Of a DNA stretch of 7,635 nucleotides, positions 1 to 5,968 are shown in pieces. The stretch is from the NCBI GenBank assembly GCA_947643945.1, contig CANRXN010000042.1, positions 1 to 7,635 on the forward strand. Direction: 5' to 3'. A program made the position numbers and the translations under genes. The notes beneath the pieces are model-generated. The model searched no databases and was not told the origin of the DNA. It saw only the letters and a list, made by a program, of their open reading frames with translations. The stretch is from an uncultured Clostridium sp. Lineage in GTDB: Bacteria > Bacillota > Clostridia > TANB77 > CAG-508. Positions within the stretch are counted from its first letter, which is position 1, and each line of letters begins with the position of its first letter.

Positions 1-1388
1 GTGTGTATCACAGTTTCCCATGATGGTTTCGTATGATTTTTCGTATACGGCTTCTAATTGGTCTATGTTTTGTAGGATAACGCTGAATGAGATTTTTCTA
101 CTTCTTGAGGTTGATATTTTTTTGTCAAAGTCTGGTATTTTTCCTATGTTGGCAAATTCGTCTAGGATAAAGAATGTTCTTTCTTTTAGGGCTCCCCCGT
201 TTTGGTCTGCATGGTCATATAGTTGTTGAATCATTTGGGAGAAGAATATGGTTAGTAAGAAGTCGTAGGCTGTGTGTGTGTCTGATGAGATAACGTATAC
301 GGCTGTTTTTTTGTTTCCTATTTCTTCGAAGTCTATGGTGTCGGTTGAGGTTAGTTCGGCAATTTCTTTGGAGTCGAATTTTCCTAGTTTTGATTGTAAT
401 GAGCTTAGAATGGATGCATAGGTTTTTTCTGGTGCGATTTCGATTGATTTGTAATACATTCTTGCTGGGTGGTCATATGGTAGTTGGCTGATTAGTTCGG
501 TTAATAGGTTGCTTCCTCCTTTGTTGTTGGCTGCTCTTACGAGTTCTGCACAGCTTGCTAGGTTTTGTTCTTCTTCTGGTCTTGTGGCTATTAGGTAATA
601 GATTAATGCTTTTAGTAACATTTCTGCCATGTCATCCCAGTATGGTTCTGATCCTGAACTACTTTCGGATTTTTGCCCTTTGATTACCGTGTTTGCGATT
701 ACGTCAACATCTAATTCTGAGGATATGTGCATTAAAGGGTTGTATCCGTCACTGTATTGTGGTCTTACTAGGTTTAGTACTTTGATTTCGTATCCTTTTT
801 CTTTTAGATATCCTGCGGTTCTGTCGTATAGTTCTCCTTTTGGGTCTGTAAATACATAGGAACCTAAGCATTGAAAAGCATTTGGTATAGAGTAAGAAGC
901 CGATTTACCAGATCCTGATCCGTCCTACTACTAATACGTTTACGTTTCCTCGTTTGTCGACTGGTAAGTAGTTGTCTTCTGCTAGGATGATTCCTTTGCT
1001 TCTGTCTAAGATTTGATATTGTTCTCCTCGTTGACTCCAATCACTGGAACCATGTTCTATATCAGAATATTCGTTTTTTGGTGCGCTTCTTACAAAACCA
1101 ATGAAAAAGAATACAGAATAGATAATGGTTACTACTAGTAAGCTAGAAAAGTAGTTTCCGGGTAGCTCCTTCACTAAATATTTTTCCTAGTGTTCCAAAG
1201 GGATTTCCGATGGATTCTCCAAAGGTTTGGAAAAATGCTTCTAAGTCTATTTTACCGCTTAATCCTGCTACATGTGAACTATAGGCAAACGGCGAAACAA
1301 ATACTATGGCTATAAAAATCCATAGTATGGCAAATATTATAAAATTTTTTCTGTTTCTGCGGATGGCTCCTTCTATTTTGTAGTTCAT
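1..1388 (-). CDS. VirD4/TraG-type conjugative coupling ATPase, split by two +1 frameshifts at CGG, 3' end outside window
   Basis: This is a type IV coupling protein, an inner-membrane ATPase that brings relaxase-bound DNA to a type IV secretion channel during conjugation. Read through two +1 shifts it gives 462 residues before the window ends. The first hydrophobic segment is at about residues 14-33 and a second follows soon after residue 77, the usual pair for VirD4. Walker A is GGSGSGKS at 155-162 and Walker B is FILDEFAN with Asp409/Glu410, followed by GKIPDFD, as in Gram-positive VirD4-like proteins. The ATG at 1388 is preferred over the GTG at 1397, because that GTG belongs to the AGGTG ribosome binding site six bases upstream of the ATG. 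Frames change at 1160 and 922, each on a CGG codon; without shifts the products end at 1143 and 905. The 921 bases after the second site are open to the window edge. It uses many C-ending codons (AAC, TAC, ACC), unlike murF or ddl, as expected of a transferred element. Confidence 0.9.
920..922 (-). other. +1 frameshift site at in-frame CGG inside the Walker A motif, coupling protein site 2
   Basis: The frame reads GTA GTA GGA CGG ATC AGG ATC TGG TAA and stops at 907-905. Skipping one base at CGG gives GTA GGA GGA TCA GGA TCT GGT AAA TCG, the P-loop GGSGSGKS expected after NVLVV in VirD4-like proteins. Here the extra base is not in a homopolymer. The break falls inside a single catalytic motif, so it cannot be a boundary between two genes or domains. 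Confidence 0.85.
1158..1160 (-). other. +1 frameshift site at in-frame CGG, coupling protein site 1
   Basis: The frame reads GCT ACC CGG AAA and stops at TAG 1145-1143. Skipping one base gives GCT ACC (C) GGA AAC TAC, which enters the second transmembrane segment (NYFSSLLVVTIIYSVFFFIG). The extra base lies in a CCC run, so which C is extra is ambiguous. An AAGGAG purine run lies five bases upstream of the CGG, reminiscent of the internal Shine-Dalgarno that stimulates prfB frameshifting. A GTG at 1174 could start the downstream frame but has no good ribosome binding site, so a separate gene is unlikely. Confidence 0.75.
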
Positions 1389-1416
1389 ATTTTTCACCTA
1401 CTCTTTTGTGTTATCT

Positions 1417-1572
1417 TTAGCGGTCTCCTCTGTCTTCTTGTTGGTAGTTGTTTGTCTTTTTACGGATGGTGTCTTCTGCTTTTGCTATAACATAACCTAC
1501 CTTTTCTATTTCTTCTTTATTTAAGTGTGCATATTTGAATGTATTTTTTTCTGGTGGCAAGTTTAATTTCAT
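1417..1572 (-). CDS. Small hydrophilic 51-aa protein of the conjugative operon, function unknown
   Basis: This short gene begins MKLNLPPEKNTFKYAHLNKE and ends QQEDRGDR before TAA. The start is set by a near-perfect AAGGAGG ribosome binding site eight bases upstream of the ATG. It starts 17 bases after the stop of the 186-aa gene and ends 28 bases before the start of the coupling protein, so the three form one operon from the promoter at 2214-2242. There is no signal peptide or membrane segment, and the second half is charged and probably helical. It uses CGT and CGC for arginine, which shows those codons are read normally. I do not recognise the family. An accessory role near the coupling protein is only inferred from position. 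Confidence 0.75.
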   Translation of the reverse strand: MKLNLPPEKNTFKYAHLNKEEIEKVGYVIAKAEDTIRKKTNNYQQEDRGDR

Positions 1573-1589
1573 TTCTTCTTCCTCCTTAA

Positions 1590-2150
1590 TTAATCGGTAA
1601 TTGTTGGGGTTCCCCCTACTAAATTAATTTTTCCATTTTCTTCTCTTAATTCAAATACGAAATAAGATTTATATGGCTCTAATCTACATTTGCCTTTTAC
1701 TTCGTTTGTTTTTTCGTCAAAGTAAAGTGTTGGCTTTATTTCTTCTGTTGTTTCTGGGTCAATAATTGATATTGGCCTTTTTAAGTTTGGCGTGTAGTTT
1801 ACGTCTGTATATTCTTTTCTTTCTTCTGCATATAATGTCTGGAATTTGTAAGGCATTGGTTTTTTGGATATTTTTACTTTGTCGTCATCTAATACGCCAC
1901 TGTTTATTTCTACTTTGTCTGTTCCAAAGGATAGAATTACTAGTTGATTTCCTTCTTTTTTTGGCTTGTCCACATAAAAAGTTTTTCGATTTAGATTTCC
2001 TACTAGTTCTTCTGTGAATTCTAGTCTTTCTACTGTGTGTTTTGGTGAATCTTTTTGAAATTCTTTTTCGGTTTCTAAGATTTCATATATGACTGTTTTT
2101 ACTCCTTCTGGATCCGTGATACTAAAGTGTTTGCCTTGTATTTCGTCCAT
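1590..2150 (-). CDS. 186-aa soluble protein, first gene of the conjugative operon, function unknown
   Basis: The protein begins MDEIQGKHFSITDPEG and ends GGTPTITD. It has no signal peptide, membrane helix, cysteine or recognisable catalytic motif. It is rich in charged residues and short alternating hydrophobic stretches (for example YKSYFVFELREENGKINLVG near the end), which suggests a mainly beta-sheet fold. The start ATG at 2150 follows a GGGGGAG ribosome binding site five bases upstream. It is the first gene behind a perfect consensus promoter and is followed by the 51-aa gene and the coupling ATPase. A role in conjugation or in element maintenance is inferred from position only. I cannot name a family. 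Confidence 0.8.
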   Translation of the reverse strand: MDEIQGKHFSITDPEGVKTVIYEILETEKEFQKDSPKHTVERLEFTEELVGNLNRKTFYVDKPKKEGNQLVILSFGTDKVEINSGVLDDDKVKISKKPMPYKFQTLYAEERKEYTDVNYTPNLKRPISIIDPETTEEIKPTLYFDEKTNEVKGKCRLEPYKSYFVFELREENGKINLVGGTPTITD

Positions 2151-2173
2151 TTTTTCTCCCCCATTTCTATGTT

Positions 2174-2182
2174 TTATGCCAT
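2174..2182 (-). other. Two-codon leader ORF (ATG GCA TAA) with its own ribosome binding site and a small hairpin
   Basis: Between the promoter and the 186-aa gene, AAAGGAAG (2194-2187) precedes ATG GCA TAA by four bases. The inverted repeat CTATG/CATAG (2184-2180 and 2171-2167, loop of eight) overlaps this mini-ORF and could occlude it. Minimal ORFs can affect translation downstream, but a chance ATG after a purine run is equally plausible. Confidence 0.3.
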
Positions 2183-2213
2183 AGTTCTTCCTTTGTTTAC
2201 AACTCTATCATTA

Positions 2214-2242
2214 ATTATAGCGAAAAATAGCCTTTTTGTCAA
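2214..2242 (-). promoter_or_regulatory. Consensus sigma-A promoter of the conjugative operon
   Basis: The -35 is TTGACA (2242-2237), the spacer is exactly 17 bases and the -10 is TATAAT (2219-2214), a full match to the housekeeping consensus. The expected transcript has a leader of about 55-60 bases before the 186-aa gene. No operator is obvious, so this is either strongly constitutive or repressed by something not visible here. Confidence 0.9.
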
Positions 2243-2260
2243 TATTAAATTTATGTAAAT

Positions 2261-3158
2261 TTATAAAGTTTGCTCTTTTCTTGGCTCAAAAGTAGATATT
2301 TGTTTTAGCTTTTCGAATATTTTTCTTTCTTGGTCAGTTAGTTTTTTTGGTACAAGTACTTTGATTTCAGCAATTAGGTCTCCTCTTACACCTTCCATAT
2401 TTTTGTAACCTTTTCCTTGGATTTTAATTTTTTCTCCACTTTGGATTCCACCGTGGTATGTAGATTTTAGTTTCTTGATCATAGTCAATAGAATTGATAT
2501 TTAACTTTACGCCTAATGCCGCTTCCCATGGTGTTAGATATAAATCGGTATATAGGTCATTTTGTTTTAGTTTGAATTTTTTTCCATCTTCTATGTTTAT
2601 TTTAATGAATAAATCTCCATTTTTTCCACCGTTTTGCCCTGGTTTTCCTTGTCCCATTAGGCGAATTTTTTCTCCATTTTGAATGCCTTGTGGTATTTTG
2701 ATTTCAATGTTTTTGTTTTTTCCCTCTCCGGTTCTAAAGGATAGCTTTTTTTTCATGCCAAAGTAGGCTTCTTCGATTGTAATGCTAATTTCGGTTTCGA
2801 TGTTTTCTCCTTTTTTGGCTGTATTATGATTTGTATTGTTAGAAGCCTTTTCTTGTTTTTCTATGTTTCCTATGAACATTTCTAGCATTTTTCCTTTTTC
2901 TCCTTTTCCGGAAAATGCTTTTTGCCCTTTATTAAATCGTGCGTTCCAGATTCTATCGTATTTTCTTTTTGAGGCTGGAACAGATAGGGTTCTATAGGCT
3001 TCATTTATATCTTTTATTTTTTCTTCTGCTAAATTGTCTCCTACGTTTAAATCTGGATGATATTTTTTGGCAGCTTGACGGTAGGCTACTTTTATTTCTT
3101 CGATTGATACATGACTTGTTTCTAAGTCTAATATTTTATAGTAATTTTTGAATACCAT
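2261..3158 (-). CDS. CbpA-like J-domain co-chaperone (DnaJ without zinc finger), split by a +1 frameshift at CGG
   Basis: This is an Hsp40 co-chaperone expected to stimulate DnaK ATPase and deliver unfolded proteins in the cytoplasm. Read through one +1 shift it is 298 residues, close to E. coli CbpA (306). The J domain spans residues 1-70 with the HPD motif at 34-36 (AKKYHPDLN). A Gly/Lys-rich linker follows, with no CxxCxGxG zinc-finger repeats. The C-terminal domain has two related halves, with IPQGIQNGEKI in the first and IPGGIQSGEKI in the second. The second match appears only after the shift at 2453. Without it the protein ends at 2424 as 244 residues with a meaningless tail. The start ATG at 3158 has an AGGGAGG ribosome binding site ten bases upstream. 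The name dnaJ is avoided because a separate true dnaJ with zinc finger normally exists elsewhere. Arg codon CGA is used normally in this gene. Confidence 0.9.
2451..2453 (-). other. +1 frameshift site at in-frame CGG in the J-domain co-chaperone gene
   Basis: The frame reads TAC ATA CCA CGG TGG AAT and stops at TAA 2426-2424. Skipping one base gives CCA (C) GGT GGA ATC CAA AGT GGA GAA, or P-G-G-I-Q-S-G-E. This aligns without a gap to the first C-terminal half of the same protein (P-Q-G-I-Q-N-G-E). If CGG were read as Arg and the following T skipped, the product would be P-R-G-I-Q, also acceptable at this variable position. There is no purine-rich stimulator upstream here, so CGG is the only feature common to all three sites. 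Confidence 0.85.
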
Positions 3159-3195
3159 TGTTTAACATCCTCCCTAAATTTTTTAAGGTAAGGCT

Positions 3196-3204
3196 ATTAT
3201 ACCA
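3196..3204 (-). promoter_or_regulatory. Extended -10 promoter of the J-domain gene
   Basis: TGGTATAAT on the minus strand is an extended -10 (TGnTATAAT), with only a poor AT-rich -35. It lies about 38 bases upstream of the start codon and right behind the terminator at 3212-3244, so the co-chaperone is transcribed independently of ddl. No CIRCE-type inverted repeat (HrcA operator) is visible near it. Confidence 0.7.
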
Positions 3205-3211
3205 CATATAG

Positions 3212-3244
3212 AAAAAAAATCCATAGTTTTCATGGATTTTTTTT
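3212..3244. terminator. Rho-independent terminator between ddl and the J-domain gene
   Basis: AATCCAT and ATGGATT pair around a seven-base loop, flanked by runs of eight A and eight T that extend the stem. The U-run on the minus-strand transcript makes it the terminator of murF-ddl. It is nearly symmetrical and could work in both directions. Confidence 0.8.
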
Positions 3245-3256
3245 ATCTTTGTTTCT

Positions 3257-3324
3257 AATTCACAGCTTAACTATATACTATAAAGCTCAAAGGATTGTTA
3301 TATAGTATATATAAACTGTGAATT
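3257..3324. repeat. Long imperfect inverted repeat just downstream of ddl
   Basis: The arms 3257-3282 and 3299-3324 pair through AATTCACAG/CTGTGAATT, then TTA/TAA, then an 11-base TATATACTATA stem, with one mismatch and a two-base bulge; the loop is about 16 bases. The arm ends four bases after the ddl stop codon and is followed by a separate terminator. It may be a 3' mRNA-stabilising hairpin or the relic of a small repeat element. It lacks a U-run, so it is not itself a standard terminator. Confidence 0.65.
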
Positions 3325-3328
3325 GTAA

Positions 3329-4378
3329 CTATTCTTTACTTAATTCAATTAATTTGTCTAATAATTCTTGATAAGTGATGCCACTTGCTTCAAACAATTT
3401 AGGGTACATACTAATATGGGTAAAGCCTGGCAATGTGTTAATTTCGTTGATATAAATTTGATTGCTATTGTTTTCAATAAAAAAGTCAACTCTTGCTAAT
3501 CCTTTTCCATCAATTGCTTTAAAAGCTTTTATGGCTTGGCTTCTAATTTCCTTTTCTAATTCTTTTTCTATTTCGGCTGGTATTTGGGTTCTAGATTGTT
3601 CGTTTTGGTATTTGGCTTCATAGCTGTAAAATTCTGCTGCTGCTTTTACTTCTCCTACGGTACTTGCTTTTACTTCTTCATTTCCTAATACAGCACATTC
3701 TACTTCTCTTCCTTGGATGCCTTCTTCGATTAAAATTTTGTTATCAAATTGCGAAGCGTATTTTATGTAATTTTTTAATTCTTCTTGGGTTCTTGCTTTG
3801 TTGATTCCTACACTAGAACCTGAATTGGATGGTTTGATAAACATAGGGAATTTTATATTTTTTATTATTTTGCTTACCACTTCTTCTAAGCTAAGGATTT
3901 GTTCTTTAAATTGTTTGTCTACATAAATGTAATTTTCTTTGTATTTTCTTATGTATTCATATTTTGCTTGTTTTAGCCCTGCTTTTTCGAAAATGATTTT
4001 TGTGTAAGCTTTATCCATTCCTATACTTGAGGCTAAAACTTTGCACCCTACATATGGTTTTTCTAATAGTTCAAATAGTCCTTGTATTGTTCCATCTTCT
4101 CCATATAGTCCATGTAATACGGGAAATAAGATATCTAGTTTTTTTAAGTTTTCGATTGGATTTTCTATTTTTGCCTTCGTTTTTGGAGCTTCGCCAAATT
4201 GCTTTTCTTCTATTGGTTTTTCTGCTTCATACCAGGTTCCATCTTTTCCAATGTAAATAGGATAGATTTCGTATTTTTCCTCACTTAAATTTCTTAAAAT
4301 GGAGTTTGCTGATGCTACTGATACTTCATTTTCGGTTGACATTCCTCCAAAAATGACTCCTAATTTTTCTTTTTTCAT
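3329..4378 (-). CDS. ddl: D-alanine--D-alanine ligase
   Basis: Ddl joins two D-alanines using ATP in the cytoplasm, making the dipeptide that MurF adds to UDP-MurNAc-tripeptide. The 349 residues match the usual length. Motifs in order are GVIFGGMSTENEVS (8-20), HGLYGEDG (89-96, the first ligase signature), the ATP-grasp segment FIKPSNSGSSVGI, FYSYEAKYQ (the omega-loop tyrosine type of D-Ala-D-Ala ligases, not the His-type loop of D-Ala-D-Lac VanA enzymes) and NEINTLPGF near the C-terminus. One small oddity is Asn17 where most family members have His in the GGxSxEHEVS motif. The start has a moderate AAGGT ribosome binding site about ten bases upstream. The gene begins 67 bases after the murF stop with no clear promoter or terminator between, so the two are probably co-transcribed. 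Confidence 0.96.
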   Translation of the reverse strand: MKKEKLGVIFGGMSTENEVSVASANSILRNLSEEKYEIYPIYIGKDGTWYEAEKPIEEKQFGEAPKTKAKIENPIENLKKLDILFPVLHGLYGEDGTIQGLFELLEKPYVGCKVLASSIGMDKAYTKIIFEKAGLKQAKYEYIRKYKENYIYVDKQFKEQILSLEEVVSKIIKNIKFPMFIKPSNSGSSVGINKARTQEELKNYIKYASQFDNKILIEEGIQGREVECAVLGNEEVKASTVGEVKAAAEFYSYEAKYQNEQSRTQIPAEIEKELEKEIRSQAIKAFKAIDGKGLARVDFFIENNSNQIYINEINTLPGFTHISMYPKLFEASGITYQELLDKLIELSKE

Positions 4379-4445
4379 TGTTTTTTACCTTATCTTTATA
4401 TTTAGGTTTTTTATTTAAGGCTTTACCTATAAACCCACTTCTTGT

Positions 4446-5840
4446 TTAGAATATTTTTTGTATTTTTTCAGGTAATTCATAGAATTTCATGCCATTAGAT
4501 GCTTTTAATAAGATAATATCTTCTTTTTTTAGAATTTGCTTTAGTTTTTCTATAATTTCTTCTTGGTTTTGGCAATCTATGATATCTTCTTCTGGCATAC
4601 CGTCTTGCTTAGCTTGTTTGGAAATAGCTTTTGCGTTTTTACCACTGGTAATTAAGATGTCAATTTTGTTTTGATAAACCGCTTTTCCTACTTCTTCATG
4701 TAGTTTTTCAGTGTATTCTCCTAGTTCTAGCATGTCTCCTAAAATGGCAATTTTTCGATTATTTTTAAATTCTGCTAAGTATTTTAAACTGGCTTTCATA
4801 GATTCTAAGCTGGCATTATAGGCATCATTGATAATTTTTATGCCATTTGGCAATTGTGTTATGTCCATTCTTTTTTTGGTTAGCTGGAATTCTTCAATTC
4901 CTTTTACAATTTTTTTAGAATCGATATTTAGAATTTTCCCTACACTTACAGCACATAGTGCATTTAAAATGAAGTGTTCTCCTCCTACTGGAACAGTTAT
5001 TTTTATTTCGTTACCATTTAGGTTGCAAGTAAATTTTCCTTCGCTTTCTTTTAATTCTATGCCTCGTGCATTGATATCACTTGGTTCTTTTATTCCATAG
5101 GTGTATATGTCATAGTTGTTTTGATTTTTTTGTTTCCAGTTATGTAATAAATCATTGTCATTATTTAGGATGATTTTTGGGTTTTTCGTACCTTCTAATA
5201 TTTCTAATTTAGCTTTTAAGATGTTTTCTCTTGAACCTAGGTTTCCTATGTGTGAAGTTCCTATGTTTGTGATAATACAAATATCAGGTTTTGCTATGTT
5301 GCTAAGTAAACTAATTTCTCCAAAATGGTTCATTCCCATTTCTAATACAAGGGCTTCTTCGTCTTGTAGTTTTAAGATGGTAAATGGCAGTCCTATGTTG
5401 TTATTGTTATTCCCTTGCGTTTTTAGGGTTTTGTATTTTTTAGATACTACATTTGCTACGATGTCTTTTGTACTGGTTTTTCCTACGCTTCCTGTGATAG
5501 CAATTACCGGTATTGAGTATTTTTCTCTTTTTTTCTTAGCAATTTTATAGAGTGCTTCTAAGGTATTTTCTACTTTTATGATGTTTTTATTAGGATAGTT
5601 TTTTAATTCTTCCTCACTGATTGAAATGTTTTCTACTATGACGGTACTGGCTCCTTTGTCTAAGGCTTGCTTCCAAAATTGGTTTCCGTCAAAGTTTTCT
5701 CCTTTGATTGCTAGGTAGGTGTCTTTCTCTTTTATGGTTCTGGTGTCTTTGGAGAAGTTTTGGCATTCTTCTTCTTGGTTTCCTTGGATTAGTTTTCCGT
5801 TTGTTTCTTCTATGATTTCTTTTATTTTTAAGTTTTTCAT
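4446..5840 (-). CDS. murF: UDP-N-acetylmuramoyl-tripeptide--D-alanyl-D-alanine ligase
   Basis: MurF performs the last cytoplasmic amino-acid addition in peptidoglycan synthesis, ligating D-Ala-D-Ala to UDP-MurNAc-tripeptide with ATP. The 464 residues cover the three-domain Mur ligase: an N-terminal UDP-binding domain (about 1-110, with KDTRTI and KGENFDG), the central ATPase with P-loop TGSVGKTST (116-124), QGNNNNNIGLP, EMGMNHFGEI and NIGTSHIGNLGS, and a C-terminal domain with NDAYNASLESM and LGDMLELGE. The start ATG at 5840 follows AAGGAAGG by five bases and a good promoter at 5869-5897. It is followed by ddl, which makes one of its substrates. No in-frame CGG occurs. Confidence 0.97.
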   Translation of the reverse strand: MKNLKIKEIIEETNGKLIQGNQEEECQNFSKDTRTIKEKDTYLAIKGENFDGNQFWKQALDKGASTVIVENISISEEELKNYPNKNIIKVENTLEALYKIAKKKREKYSIPVIAITGSVGKTSTKDIVANVVSKKYKTLKTQGNNNNNIGLPFTILKLQDEEALVLEMGMNHFGEISLLSNIAKPDICIITNIGTSHIGNLGSRENILKAKLEILEGTKNPKIILNNDNDLLHNWKQKNQNNYDIYTYGIKEPSDINARGIELKESEGKFTCNLNGNEIKITVPVGGEHFILNALCAVSVGKILNIDSKKIVKGIEEFQLTKKRMDITQLPNGIKIINDAYNASLESMKASLKYLAEFKNNRKIAILGDMLELGEYTEKLHEEVGKAVYQNKIDILITSGKNAKAISKQAKQDGMPEEDIIDCQNQEEIIEKLKQILKKEDIILLKASNGMKFYELPEKIQKIF

Positions 5841-5868
5841 GGCTACCTTCCTTTTTTTCTTTTGTTAG

Positions 5869-5897
5869 ATTATATGCTTTTTTTTTGCTTTTTGCAA
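5869..5897 (-). promoter_or_regulatory. Sigma-A promoter of the murF-ddl operon
   Basis: The -10 is TATAAT (5874-5869) and the -35 is TTGCAA (5897-5892), with a 17-base spacer. It lies just beyond the terminator of the upstream Rpn-type gene, about 30 bases before the murF start. Confidence 0.8.
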
Positions 5898-5902
5898 CTA
5901 AG

Positions 5903-5934
5903 AAAAAGGAAGAAATTTGTTTTTCTTCCTTTTC
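5903..5934 (-). terminator. Terminator of the Rpn-type gene
   Basis: AAAAGGAAGAAA and its complement TTTCTTCCTTTT flank a short loop, with a T-rich tract following on the minus strand. It sits about 35 bases after the stop codon of the Rpn-type gene and directly before the murF promoter. Confidence 0.75.
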
Positions 5935-5968
5935 TTCGTTTGTAAGTTTCCAACTAACTAGGGAACAC

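Noticed and set aside
905..1174. Separate 89-aa membrane protein starting at GTG 1174
   Set aside because: It has no good ribosome binding site, overlaps the previous frame, and its end (NVLVVG) runs directly into the Walker A motif of the next frame. It is the middle part of the coupling ATPase.
905..1397. Coupling ATPase as an ordinary decaying pseudogene
   Set aside because: No stops or motif losses other than the two breaks, both of which are +1 at CGG, and the same type of break occurs in an unrelated chromosomal gene. Not fully excluded.
2261..2488. Separate 75-aa gene starting MTMIKKLKSTYHGG
   Set aside because: The first residues are out-of-frame reading of co-chaperone sequence and the rest is the second C-terminal half of the same protein.
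3329..4378. VanA-like D-Ala-D-Lac ligase (glycopeptide resistance)
   Set aside because: The omega-loop reads FYSYEAKY, the tyrosine type of D-Ala-D-Ala ligases, and the gene is next to murF rather than vanH/vanX-like genes.
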